A stretch of DNA of 64,000 nucleotides, taken from the NCBI RefSeq assembly GCF_965221685.1, contig NZ_OZ244907.1; one strand, written 5' to 3'. The notes below the pieces were generated by a model. It saw only the letters and a list, made by a program, of their open reading frames with translations. It was not told where the DNA came from and did not search any database. How positions within the stretch are numbered: the stretch's first letter is position 1; each line of letters starts with the position of its first letter. The stretch comes from Palauibacter sp022826685. Its GTDB lineage: Bacteria > Gemmatimonadota > Gemmatimonadetes > Palauibacterales > Palauibacteraceae. This document shows, piece after piece, positions 24,405 through 33,501 of this stretch. The translations under genes and the position numbers were made by a program.

Positions 24405-25238
24405 CTAGAGGTCCCGGCGGCGGAACAGGATGAAGGCGATGCCGACGAGGAGCGCCGTCCAGGCGGCGGCGGCGGCGAGGTGCCACGTGAGATCTAGCGG
24501 CGGGGAAGGCGTCCGGCCCGCCGCTTCGACGGCGGCGGCGTAGCGCTCGTAGGCCGGCGCGTCGTAGTTGCGGAACTCCAGGAGCGGGAAGCCGTTCGTG
24601 AACGGCAGGTACTCGAGCCAGCCGGCCTGGTCCGGAAGGAAACGGCGGACGAGCGCGGGCAGCATCCCGGACTCGATCGGGCCGATCCAGAGGAACCATA
24701 CGGCCAGCGCGGCTCCGGTCCGACGGATGACGAGCGACAGCAGGAACGCGAGCGCGGCCACGCTCAGAAACGCCAGCCCGAGCCCTCCGGCCGCCTGAAG
24801 GACGGACAGCGGCACGAGCGACCCCTCGGCGGCGGCGAAGTCGGTCCGAATCAGCGCAAGCAGCGTCGGGATCGCCACGTGGACGCCGATGAAGGCGAGC
24901 CCCACGACGGGCAGCAGGAGCGACTTGCCCCAGAACCACTGGGACTTGGAGAGGCCGTCGATCACGTTCTGCCGCGCGGTCCGCCAGCCGAACTCCGTCG
25001 CGGACAGCAACACGAGCGTGAGAGCGGCGAAGATCACGACCATGGTGGATTCGTCCCCGAACACGGCGGTCCAGATGTCGGGGAGCCGGAAGCCCTCGCT
25101 GCGCTCGAGGAACGGCTGGCCGTGGTTCATGAGCGTGAAGAACGCGTAGAAGCCGAGGGCGACCCAGAAGGCGACCCGCTTCCTCGCCTTGAACCACTCG
25201 TTGCGCAGCAGCACGCCGAACGCCCGCGCGCCCTTCAT
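24405..25238 (-). CDS. ABC-2 type transporter permease
   Basis: A 277-residue membrane protein with about six transmembrane segments. The N-terminal FGVLLRNEWFKARKRVAFWV is the usual cytoplasmic start of ABC-2 permeases; later segments include WFWGKSLLLPVVGLAFIGVH and LGLAFLSVAALAFLLSLVIR. The ATG at 25238 overlaps the stop of the ATPase gene (ATGA), so the two form one exporter or ABC-2 system. Substrate unknown; comparable pairs handle antibiotics, lipids or peptides. Confidence 0.85.
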   Translation of the reverse strand: MKGARAFGVLLRNEWFKARKRVAFWVALGFYAFFTLMNHGQPFLERSEGFRLPDIWTAVFGDESTMVVIFAALTLVLLSATEFGWRTARQNVIDGLSKSQWFWGKSLLLPVVGLAFIGVHVAIPTLLALIRTDFAAAEGSLVPLSVLQAAGGLGLAFLSVAALAFLLSLVIRRTGAALAVWFLWIGPIESGMLPALVRRFLPDQAGWLEYLPFTNGFPLLEFRNYDAPAYERYAAAVEAAGRTPSPPLDLTWHLAAAAAWTALLVGIAFILFRRRDL

Positions 25239-26170
25239 TGGATCTCTCCGAATCCCTCGGGCGTGCCCGTGATCTCCATGAAGGCGTCCTCCAGCGATTG
25301 CCGTTCCAGCGACAGGTGTGAGGCGTAGATCCCGCGCCCGGCGAGGAAGCGGTTCAGTTCGGAGAGCCCGGCGCCTCCGACCTGCACCAGGACGCGGTCG
25401 TCCTCGACCCGCGCATGGCCCGCGCCCTCGAACTCCGACACGGCCTGCCGAAGCGCCTCGATGTCCCCGTCGGCGGCCACCGCGGCCACCGTTCGGGCGG
25501 AGGTGAGTTCGTCCACGCTCCCCTCGCGGACGAGACGGCCGGTCTCGATGATCGCGACGTGCGTGCAGGTGCGCTCGACCTCGTGCAGCATGTGGCTCGA
25601 AAGGAAGATCGTCTTCCCGCGGCTGGCGAGTTCGCGAATGATGTCGCGGATCTCCCGCTGCCCCGCCGGATCGAGCCCGTTGGCCGGTTCATCGAGGATG
25701 ATGAGTTCCGGATCGCCGATCATCGTCGCCGCCAGGGCGAGTCGCTGCTTCATGCCCAGCGAGCACGCCTTGAACTTCGTCTTCCGGCGCGAGGTCAGGC
25801 CCACGATTTCGAGCACCTCGGCGATGTCCGCCTCGTCGCTCCCCTTCACCCGGGCCACAACCCGCAGGTTGTCCCGGCAACTCAGGTAGGGGTAGAAGTT
25901 GGGATACTCGAGCGTGGCGCCGATCCGCTGGCGCGCGGCGTGCAGCTCGCCGGGCGTTTCCCCGCCGAACAGTCGGAAGGAACCGCCCGTCGGGTTGATG
26001 ATCCCGAGGAGCATCCCGATCGTCGTCGTTTTGCCGCTTCCGTTCGGCCCCAGGAAACCGTACACCTGCTCGGCTTCCACCTGGACGGAAAGCTCGTCCA
26101 CGGCTAGCGTCCCTGCTCCGCGCAACGCCGCGTATCGCTTGGACAGTCCTTCGGTCTCGATGATCGTCAT
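25235..26170 (-). CDS. ABC transporter ATP-binding protein
   Basis: A 311-residue ATPase. Walker A is GPNGSGKTTT near residue 41, the signature reads CSLGMKQRLALA (the variant common in bacitracin-type exporters), Walker B is ELIILDEPANGLDP, followed by the H-loop region IFLSSHMLHEVER. The C-terminal 80 residues form the extra domain frequent in ABC-2 exporter ATPases. It overlaps the coiled-coil gene upstream and the permease downstream by four bases each. It drives transport by the 24405-25238 permease at the inner membrane. Confidence 0.92.
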   Translation of the reverse strand: MTIIETEGLSKRYAALRGAGTLAVDELSVQVEAEQVYGFLGPNGSGKTTTIGMLLGIINPTGGSFRLFGGETPGELHAARQRIGATLEYPNFYPYLSCRDNLRVVARVKGSDEADIAEVLEIVGLTSRRKTKFKACSLGMKQRLALAATMIGDPELIILDEPANGLDPAGQREIRDIIRELASRGKTIFLSSHMLHEVERTCTHVAIIETGRLVREGSVDELTSARTVAAVAADGDIEALRQAVSEFEGAGHARVEDDRVLVQVGGAGLSELNRFLAGRGIYASHLSLERQSLEDAFMEITGTPEGFGEIQ

Positions 26171-26457
26171 GTGAGGTCCCGTGGCGTTTCACCGCCGGTG
26201 TGCTCTTCCAGTTGCCGCCGGAACAGTTCCGCCTCCGCGAGCTGATCCAGGAGTTCGCCCCGCTCCCGGCTCTCCCCCTCAAGCTGTTCGATCCGCTCCG
26301 TCAGCCGAGCGATCCTCTCGCGGTCCCGCTTCATCGGCCCCAGAGCTTCCGCCAGGTCCCGCACCAGCGGCCGCAGGGCGAAGTGCGTCGCCATCGCGAG
26401 GACCGGGATGCCGATCGTGAAGAAGATCGCAACGACGGCGATGATCATGTCTTCCAT
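26167..26457 (-). CDS. small membrane protein with cytoplasmic coiled coil
   Basis: A 96-residue protein. One N-terminal transmembrane helix (MIIAVVAIFFTIGIPVLAMA) is followed by a charged helix from about residue 40 to 85 (RERIARLTERIEQLEGESRE) with coiled-coil spacing. Its stop overlaps the ABC ATPase start, suggesting it regulates or assembles with that transporter, though this is inference. A GGGGTGA Shine-Dalgarno precedes the ATG. Not recognised beyond general resemblance to short single-pass coiled-coil proteins. Confidence 0.7.
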   Translation of the reverse strand: MEDMIIAVVAIFFTIGIPVLAMATHFALRPLVRDLAEALGPMKRDRERIARLTERIEQLEGESRERGELLDQLAEAELFRRQLEEHTGGETPRDLT

Positions 26458-26568
26458 ATCTCACCCCTGCGCATGCGCTTCATGCGGCATAAGAACGGAA
26501 GGCGTGGCGCGGGGGTTTCGCGAGGGCGGGAGCCCCCCTGGCTGGAGCGGCAGCGCCAGCAGTGCGTG

Positions 26569-28632
26569 CTAGCGGGGAGGCCGGCGGCCGAGAATGCCCC
26601 GGCCCCACACGTTGTTCCCGCGGTTCACGTCCGGCAGCACGCCGTCCGGGTCGATCTGGACGTTGCGCACGAACCCGCCGGACACGTTCAGCACGTAGGT
26701 GCCGTCCGCCTCCCACGCCTCCACCGGAACCTCGTGTCGCTGCTCTTCCCCGTCCTGGTAGAGGATCCGCACCTCGAGCGGCATCGGGATGCCTCCACGA
26801 TTCTCGAACACGACCCGCGTCGTATCCCCCAGGCGCGTCACGGAGGCGATCGCCTGGTCGAGGATCGCGTCCTCGTAGATCCAGCCCCTGAAGAACCAGT
26901 CGAGATCCTGCCCCGACACGTCCTCCATCGTGCGGATGAAATCGGCGGGTTGCGGGTGCTTGTACGCCCAGCGCCGGATGTATTCCCGGAAGCCCTCGTC
27001 GAACGTTTCGGGCCCGAGCACCTCCTCGCGCAGGAGGACGAGCACCGCGGCCGGCTTGTTGTAGGCGAGAACCCCGATGTCCGTTTCCGGAATGCTGTCG
27101 GCCGGCGTGTACACGGCGTGGCTCGGGAGGCGCGTGTCCGTCGCGATCTGGGCCGGGGACATGAGTTGGCCCAGGATCGGCTCCCCGCCCGCGAATTCGA
27201 TGCCCGAATAGTAGTTGATGAAGGTGTTGAACCCCTCATCCATCCACGCGTACCGCCGCTCGTCCGACCCCACGATCATCGGGAACCACGTATGCCCGAT
27301 CTCGTGGTCCGTGACGGAGAAGAGGAAGGCGCCGCGGGACCGCCAGGAACAGAAGACGATCATGGGATATTCCATCCCGAGCGCGAGGCCGGCCACATTG
27401 ATGGCGACGGGATACGGATAGCGAAGCCACTGTTCCGAATAGTACCGGACACTGTGGCGGAGATACTCCGTGGAGCGCTCCCAGCCGCTGGATCCGGGTC
27501 GGCCGAGGCTCTCCTCGGGGTAGACGGACATGATGAGGACGTCCTCCCAGCCGGCGGCGTCCCAGACGAAGCGGTCGGATGCGGCCCACGCGAAGTCGCG
27601 CACGTTCTCCGCGCGGAAGCGCCATATGAGCGGGGTCTCGCCGGGGGGCCGCGTGTGATCCGCGCCGGCTTCGTCCGGCCCAATGATGTAGACCGTCTCC
27701 TCGGAGAGGCGCGCCTCCGCGAGCCGTTCGCGCTGCATCGGCGTGAGGACCTGCTCGGGATTGAGGAGTTCTCCCGTGGCGACGACGACGAAGTCCCGCG
27801 GGACGGTGAGTTCGACGTCGAAATCGCCGTACTCCAGGTACCACTCGCCCTGCCCCAGGAAGGGGGACTGGTTCCACCCGTTGACGTCGTCGTACGTGAA
27901 GACGCGCGGATACCACTGCGCGAGCTGATAGATGATCCCGCCCCGGATGTCGAGTTGCCCCATGCGGTCGCCGCCCGTCTCCGGGATCTCGAAGGCGAAA
28001 TCGATCTCGACTTCCACCTGGCTTCCGCCGGGAGGGAGGGGTTCGCCGAGGAGGATCTCCATCATCGTGTCCTCGGTCCGGTACTCGGGGACCGTCATCT
28101 CGCCCTCGAGGTCGGCGCGCACACCCGAGATCACGAAACCGCCGTCCCTGAAGAAACCGCCGTGGCGGACATCCCCGCCGAGTTCCTCCGCTCTCTGCGC
28201 CCCGTAGCTGGTTTCCCGGAAGAGATTCTGGTCGAGCTGCACCCAGAGACTCGTGAGGGAATCGGGACTGTTGTTCGTGTAGGTGATGCGTTCCGTGCCC
28301 TCGATGCGACCGTCGTCGAGCGTGGCCCGGATGTGGTAGTCGGCCCGCTGCTGCCAGTAGGCTTCGCCGGGGGCGCCGGCGCCATCCCGAAACTCGTCGG
28401 GCTCGGGGAGGTCGAGGGGCGCGAAGGCGCCCGCCGGATCGAAGATCCTGCGCAGGGAATCGCGGCGCGCGAGTTCGGCCGCCTCCGCCGCCTCCCGTTC
28501 TTCCCGTTCCTCTTCCTGCGCCGCCAGCCCGCCGTACGGTAACGGATGGAACAGCTGCGGCAGAACCGGCGTGAGTACCGCGAGCAGCATCACGACGGAA
28601 AACGTGCGTCCCCCCCGGACAATCGCCCTCAT
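26569..28632 (-). CDS. exported M1 family metallopeptidase (aminopeptidase N-like)
   Basis: A 687-residue protein with an N-terminal signal (TFSVVMLLAVLTPVLPQLF). The zinc site HEIGHTWF lies at residues 443-447 with the third ligand Glu near 466 (AWMDEGFNTF), the M1 spacing HEXXH-x18-E. The usual GxMEN exopeptidase motif is replaced by LGMEYPM, so the free-amino-terminus recognition may differ. It follows the DUF418 gene by 52 bases and precedes the small coiled-coil gene by 111 bases on the same strand. It likely trims peptides in the periplasm or outside the cell. Confidence 0.9.
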   Translation of the reverse strand: MRAIVRGGRTFSVVMLLAVLTPVLPQLFHPLPYGGLAAQEEEREEREAAEAAELARRDSLRRIFDPAGAFAPLDLPEPDEFRDGAGAPGEAYWQQRADYHIRATLDDGRIEGTERITYTNNSPDSLTSLWVQLDQNLFRETSYGAQRAEELGGDVRHGGFFRDGGFVISGVRADLEGEMTVPEYRTEDTMMEILLGEPLPPGGSQVEVEIDFAFEIPETGGDRMGQLDIRGGIIYQLAQWYPRVFTYDDVNGWNQSPFLGQGEWYLEYGDFDVELTVPRDFVVVATGELLNPEQVLTPMQRERLAEARLSEETVYIIGPDEAGADHTRPPGETPLIWRFRAENVRDFAWAASDRFVWDAAGWEDVLIMSVYPEESLGRPGSSGWERSTEYLRHSVRYYSEQWLRYPYPVAINVAGLALGMEYPMIVFCSWRSRGAFLFSVTDHEIGHTWFPMIVGSDERRYAWMDEGFNTFINYYSGIEFAGGEPILGQLMSPAQIATDTRLPSHAVYTPADSIPETDIGVLAYNKPAAVLVLLREEVLGPETFDEGFREYIRRWAYKHPQPADFIRTMEDVSGQDLDWFFRGWIYEDAILDQAIASVTRLGDTTRVVFENRGGIPMPLEVRILYQDGEEQRHEVPVEAWEADGTYVLNVSGGFVRNVQIDPDGVLPDVNRGNNVWGRGILGRRPPR

Positions 28633-28684
28633 CGAATCTCCCGGTTCCGTGCTGCGTCCATCACCACGTTCATTGTCCGTTCGT

Positions 28685-29944
28685 TCACGCGATCCTCATT
28701 GGCTGCCGCCGCCCGTAGGAAAGGGTACGCCAGAGCCACTCCAGGGGTCCGAAGCGGAACCGCGCGAGCCACCACGGCGACCATGCCAACTGGAGCGCCC
28801 AGATCGCCACCACGATGCCGACGCACCCCGCGCCCCCCACCCGCTCGAACAGGCCCAACCCGTGGCCATAGAAGACGAGCGAGCACAGCACGCTCTGTGC
28901 AAGGTAGTTCGTGAACGCCATGCGACCGACGGCCGCCAGGCGCAGCCGAACCCGAGCCAGCCGCCCGGTTCGAGCCAGGAGCATCACCAACCCCACGTAG
29001 CCCAGAAAGACACCGACGGAGCCGACGTAGTTGAAGAGGGTCCCCCCCAACTTCGACTGCTCCCACGCGAACCCGCTCTCCACGTTGTACCAGACGCCGG
29101 CGGCGGCGAGCGGCAGGCCCGACCCCAGCCCCCAGAGGGCGAGCCGACGGTAGAACGAGGCCGGCCACGTCGCCGAGAGCACCCCCAGCCTGTAAAGGGC
29201 CATCCCCACGAGCATGAGTCCCCCCGCCCGCCACAGGAGGTAGCCCGCGAAAGCGACGGTCTCGACGAGGAAGGCGTAGTAGGCCCGGATCTGCATCTGC
29301 TGCGCCCAGCCCCCACGCATGGCTTCGATCTCCGCGCCCGTCTCCGCGGCCGAGGGCGCCCACTGCGCGGCGACCTCCGCCCGCTCCCCGGCCGGCCAGT
29401 ACGGAATCGACCAGTCGGCGAAACCCATGACGAGTACGACGATCCCGACCGCACACCCGCCGGCCCACAGCAGGCGGCGGGGCGCCCAGTCGCGGAACCC
29501 GTACAGGATGAAACCGCAGAGGGCGTAGGGGACGAGGATGTCGCCGTGCCAGATCCCGTAGGCGTGAAGGAGTCCGATCACGAGGAGCCAGAACTGGCGG
29601 CGATAGTGCAACCGGCCTCCGGGGATACCGCGACGGTCCATGCGCTCGCTCATCATCGCGATCCCCGCGCCGAACAACAGGGAGAAGATCGAAATGAACT
29701 TCGTGTCCGCGAAGACGTTGACCGCGGCCCAGATCCAGAAGTCGGTGCCTCCGAGGCCTCCTCCCGGAGCGGAGGACGGGTTCCGGTACGCCGAGGAGAC
29801 CCAGGCGAAGCTCCAGATGTTGACGATGAGGATGCCCAGCACGGCGAGGCCGCGGAGGCTGTCGATCGCGTGGATCCGCCCGGATTCCGACACCGGCGCG
29901 GCGACCCGCGGGGAGGATCGCGTTTGGGGCGGCGTTTCGGACAT
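28685..29944 (-). CDS. DUF418 family multi-pass membrane protein
   Basis: A 419-residue membrane protein with about eight to ten hydrophobic segments. IHAIDSLRGLAVLGILIVNI near the N-terminus and the C-terminal GRMAFTNYLAQSVLCSL with LAWSPWWLARFRFGPLEWLW are the two DUF418 signatures. The family resembles acyltransferase-type membrane proteins, but no activity is established. An 80-base gap separates it from the divergent S9 peptidase at 30025, so a promoter pair probably lies there; I could not pick out convincing boxes. Confidence 0.88.
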   Translation of the reverse strand: MSETPPQTRSSPRVAAPVSESGRIHAIDSLRGLAVLGILIVNIWSFAWVSSAYRNPSSAPGGGLGGTDFWIWAAVNVFADTKFISIFSLLFGAGIAMMSERMDRRGIPGGRLHYRRQFWLLVIGLLHAYGIWHGDILVPYALCGFILYGFRDWAPRRLLWAGGCAVGIVVLVMGFADWSIPYWPAGERAEVAAQWAPSAAETGAEIEAMRGGWAQQMQIRAYYAFLVETVAFAGYLLWRAGGLMLVGMALYRLGVLSATWPASFYRRLALWGLGSGLPLAAAGVWYNVESGFAWEQSKLGGTLFNYVGSVGVFLGYVGLVMLLARTGRLARVRLRLAAVGRMAFTNYLAQSVLCSLVFYGHGLGLFERVGGAGCVGIVVAIWALQLAWSPWWLARFRFGPLEWLWRTLSYGRRQPMRIA

Positions 29945-30024
29945 CGGGCACCTGTTCGTAATGTTGGATCATCTGTCCCACGCGGGAGCGCAGCGCAGCT
30001 TCAAGATAAGCGAGAGGTGTCGAC

Positions 30025-32211
30025 ATGTCCGGGTCCCAGAGCCTTGTCTCCCCATCCCTTCCCCTTCGAACGCCGGCGCCGGGATCGAGATGTCTCGCGC
30101 TCGCCGCCATCCTGTTCTTTCCCCTGGCCGTCCAGGCTCAGGCGGATGCCGCGCCGGCCGAGGCCGGGTGGACGCCCGCGCTGAGCATGCAGTATCGCGG
30201 GGTCTCCGGGACCGCGATCTCCCCCGACGGCTCCCGCATCGCCTTCGTCGTGCGCGAGCCGCTGATGGAAGGACCGCAGTCGGAGTATCTGAGTCACATC
30301 TGGATGACGGACGCGGACGGGATGGGGACCGCGCAGTGGACGCGCGGAGAGGCGTCGGCGGGGTCCCCGCAGTTCTCTCCCGACGGCGCCTGGTTGAGCT
30401 TCACATCCGGCCGAGAGGGAGAGGGCGAGGCGGGCAGCCAGGTGTGGGCGCTGCCGATGGCGGGCGGCGAGGCACGGCAGCTCACGAAGGCGGAGGGGTC
30501 GGTGGGAGGATACCGGTGGTCGCCCGACGGGACGCGGATCGCCTTCCTCATGCGCGATCCGCAGACCGCGGAGGAGAAGAAGGCGCGCGAGGAGAAGCGG
30601 GACGTCATCCTCGTCGACCGCGACTACAAGTTCTCTCACCTGTACGTCGTCGCGATCGACGCCGGGGCGGACGAGCCGGCCACGCCGGTGCGGCTCACGG
30701 CGGGGGACTTCCACATCACCGGCTTCAGCTGGGCGCCGGACGGGGAGCGGATCGTGTTCGCGCACCAGGCCGATCCTCGCATCAACACGGGGCGGCTGAG
30801 CGGCGACCTCTCGACAACGACGGTCCCGGACGCCCCGGCGATCGGCGAGATCCTGGCGGCGCGAGCATCAGCGGGCGACGAGGAGGACGACTCCGCCGAG
30901 GGCGCGGACACCGATCCGGCCACCGTTGGAGAGGTCGCGCTCCTCGTGGGCGGGGCGGGAATCGAGCGGAGCCCGCACTGGTCGCCCGACGGGGCTTCGA
31001 TCGCCTACGTGTCGACCGGCGATCAGCCGGAGCCGATCGGGCTCGGCGACGTGTACGTCATGCCGGCCGCGGGAGGCGAGGCGAGGCGGCTCGACACACC
31101 GAACCGCAGCGCGTCCGTGCTCGGCTGGTCCGGGGATTCCTCCGAACTGCTCCTGCTCGAATCGCTCGGTACGCGCCGGCACATGCTGGCCGTCCCCGTC
31201 GATGGCGGCGAACTGCGCTTCATCTCCTACGGGGACGGCCTGGTCGGCTCGGTCGCGCTCACGGACGACGCGAGCCGCATGGCCTTCACCTGGCAAACCC
31301 CCGATGAGCCGTGGGACGTCTTCGTCTCGCCCACGAACGGGTACGCGCCGACGCAGGTCACCGACCTTCACGCCGGCGTGGCGCGCCCGGAGATGGGGCG
31401 CACGCAACTCGTCTCCTGGACCTCGACGGAAGGGTTCGAGATCGAGGGCCTCCTCACGTATCCCGTCGGCTACGAGGAGGGCGAGCGCGTGCCGCTCATC
31501 CTGAACGTGCACGGCGGGCCGGCGGGCGTCTTCAGCCAGGGCTTCACGGGCAGCGCGTCCGCGTACATGCTCCAATACTTCGCCCAGGAGGGCTTCGCGA
31601 TCCTGCGCCCGAACCCGCGCGGCTCCACCGGCTACGGGAAGGATTTTCGCTACGCGAACTTCCAGGACTGGGGCTACGGCGACTTCCGCGACCTCATGTC
31701 GGGCGTCGACCACGTGATCGGGATGGGCGTGGCGGACCCGGATCGCCTCCTCCTCATGGGCTGGAGCTACGGCGGCTACATGACCTCGTGGGCCGTCACC
31801 CAGACGGACCGTTTCGTGGCGGCGAGCATGGGGGCCGGCCTCCCGAACCTGATCTCGATGACGACGACGACGGACATCCAGGACTACCTCGTGGGCCATA
31901 TGGGGGTCGAGTTCTGGGAGGACTACGAGCGCTACGAGCGGCACTCGGCCATGTACCACATCGCGAACGTCGTCACGCCGACGCAGGTGATCCACGGAGC
32001 GCAGGACCTGAGGGTGCCGTTCACGCAGGGGCAGGAGTTCTACCGCGCGCTCGACCGGCGCGGCGTGCCCACGGAGATGGTCGTGTACCCGCGCACGCCG
32101 CACGGGCCGCGCGAGCCGAAGTTCGTCATGGACGTGTCGGAGCGGATCCTGACCTGGTTCCGGAAGCACCTGGGATCGGAGGCGGTCGCGGCTGAGGATG
32201 TGAGCCGCTGA
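30025..32211 (+). CDS. exported S9 family prolyl oligopeptidase-like peptidase
   Basis: A 728-residue protein. A signal peptide (CLALAAILFFPLAVQAQA) is followed by a beta-propeller with TolB-like repeats (AISPDGSRIAFVV and others) to about residue 450, then the peptidase domain. The catalytic Ser lies in GWSYGGYMTSW (residue 581), Asp in GAQDLRVPFTQ (661) and His in RTPHGPREP (693). Family members cleave short peptides, often after Pro or from acylated N-termini. Its TGA sits inside a CTGA overlap with the downstream YcaQ-like gene. It is one of two S9 enzymes in the window. Confidence 0.92.
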   Translation: MSGSQSLVSPSLPLRTPAPGSRCLALAAILFFPLAVQAQADAAPAEAGWTPALSMQYRGVSGTAISPDGSRIAFVVREPLMEGPQSEYLSHIWMTDADGMGTAQWTRGEASAGSPQFSPDGAWLSFTSGREGEGEAGSQVWALPMAGGEARQLTKAEGSVGGYRWSPDGTRIAFLMRDPQTAEEKKAREEKRDVILVDRDYKFSHLYVVAIDAGADEPATPVRLTAGDFHITGFSWAPDGERIVFAHQADPRINTGRLSGDLSTTTVPDAPAIGEILAARASAGDEEDDSAEGADTDPATVGEVALLVGGAGIERSPHWSPDGASIAYVSTGDQPEPIGLGDVYVMPAAGGEARRLDTPNRSASVLGWSGDSSELLLLESLGTRRHMLAVPVDGGELRFISYGDGLVGSVALTDDASRMAFTWQTPDEPWDVFVSPTNGYAPTQVTDLHAGVARPEMGRTQLVSWTSTEGFEIEGLLTYPVGYEEGERVPLILNVHGGPAGVFSQGFTGSASAYMLQYFAQEGFAILRPNPRGSTGYGKDFRYANFQDWGYGDFRDLMSGVDHVIGMGVADPDRLLLMGWSYGGYMTSWAVTQTDRFVAASMGAGLPNLISMTTTTDIQDYLVGHMGVEFWEDYERYERHSAMYHIANVVTPTQVIHGAQDLRVPFTQGQEFYRALDRRGVPTEMVVYPRTPHGPREPKFVMDVSERILTWFRKHLGSEAVAAEDVSR

Positions 32212-33413
32212 GCCGCCGGAGCCGCCCGAGTTTCACGCGGGAGGCGGCCAACCGACTGTGGCTGCACCGGCAGGGGTTCGACAGGCCCCGCGGGTCGACC
32301 CCGCTCGACGCCGCGGCCTTCGTCGGCCACCTGGAGCGGACGGGCGCCCTCCAACTCGACAGCGTCAACGTCGTGGACCGGGCCCATTACCTGACCCTGT
32401 GGAGCCGGTTCGGTTCATACGACCGCGCGGACGTGGACCGATGGGTGTACGGGGACCGCCTCGCCTACGAGTACTGGGGGCACGAAGCCTCGATCCTTCC
32501 CATCTCCCACCTCCCTCTGGGACGGCGGCGCATGCGACGCTTTCCTCCCGAGAGCTGGTCGGGACGCGCGTGGTGGGACCGATACGCGACCTCCACGGCG
32601 TCGAAGCGGCGGGTGCTGCGGCGGCTGCGCACCGAAGGACCTCTGGAGAGCGTCGACTTCCAGCCGCAGCCGGCCGACCGCGGGGAAAAGACCGACTCGC
32701 TCGGGTGGCGTCTGAAGGAGGACAAGCGCTCGCTCAAGCTGCTGTGGCACGACGGACGCGTCGCGGTGACGGGGCGGCGTCACTTCCGCTGCGTCTACGA
32801 CCTGGCGGAACGGGTCTACCCCGACGGCCCCGCCGCGACGCTCGCCGAGTACCACGACAGCTGGCTTCTCATCGCGCTTTCGGGCTGCGGTATCGCCCCC
32901 GAGCGGCACCTCGTCAACTACTTCACCGGACCGGAACTCAACGCCGCGGAGCGGCGCCGAACCATCGCCCGCAACCTGCGGGAGAAGCGGATCGTCAAGG
33001 TCGAGGTCGAGGGGCTGCGGGGGCCGTGCTACGCCCTGCCCGAACACCTGGACGGCATCGACAAGCTCCCGGAGCCCGCCGGGACGACGCTCATCTGCCC
33101 CTTCGATTCGCTGCTCTGGCAGCGGAAACGCGCCGCCGAATTCCTGGATTTCAGCTACACCGTAGAGATCTACGTCCCGGCCGCGAAGCGAAAGTACGGC
33201 TACTACGTCCTGCCCATCCTGCACGAGGGCCGCCTCGTGGGCCGGCTCGACCCGAAACTCCACCGCGACCGCGGCGTGCTCGAAATCCGGGCGCTGCACT
33301 TCGAACCGGACTTCGCCCCGACCGCGCGCTTCGAGGCCGGACTGAACGCTGCCGTCGCGGACCTCGCCGGTTTCCTGGGTGCGACCGACATCACCATGCC
33401 GTCGAGCGGCTGA
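32208..33413 (+). CDS. winged-helix DNA-binding protein, YcaQ/DNA-glycosylase-like, apparent CTG start
   Basis: A 401-residue protein if started at CTG 32208, which overlaps the upstream TGA as CTGA. The first canonical start, GTG 32373, would remove residues such as AANRLWLHRQGF and LERTGALQLDSVNVVDRAHY, which form the conserved N-terminal winged helix of this family. The frame is closed by a stop at 32193, and no ATG, GTG or TTG lies between. Later motifs ICPFDSLLWQRKRA and YGYYVLPILHEGRLVGRLD are typical of YcaQ-type proteins, which repair interstrand crosslinks and alkylated DNA. Family call fairly secure; exact start inferred. Confidence 0.8.
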   Translation: MSRRSRPSFTREAANRLWLHRQGFDRPRGSTPLDAAAFVGHLERTGALQLDSVNVVDRAHYLTLWSRFGSYDRADVDRWVYGDRLAYEYWGHEASILPISHLPLGRRRMRRFPPESWSGRAWWDRYATSTASKRRVLRRLRTEGPLESVDFQPQPADRGEKTDSLGWRLKEDKRSLKLLWHDGRVAVTGRRHFRCVYDLAERVYPDGPAATLAEYHDSWLLIALSGCGIAPERHLVNYFTGPELNAAERRRTIARNLREKRIVKVEVEGLRGPCYALPEHLDGIDKLPEPAGTTLICPFDSLLWQRKRAAEFLDFSYTVEIYVPAAKRKYGYYVLPILHEGRLVGRLDPKLHRDRGVLEIRALHFEPDFAPTARFEAGLNAAVADLAGFLGATDITMPSSG

Positions 33414-33501
33414 GCGGCGCCTCGCGGGGGCATGGGTATGGACCGGCAGGACCGCCGGGACGTACCGTTGGGAAGGTTCTCGCGAACTTCGGAGGTTCAC
33501 G

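Noticed and set aside
25235..26170. Apparently abnormal ABC signature (CSLGMKQR rather than LSGGQ)
   Set aside because: SLGMKQR is a regular variant in bacitracin-type exporter ATPases, so it is not anomalous.
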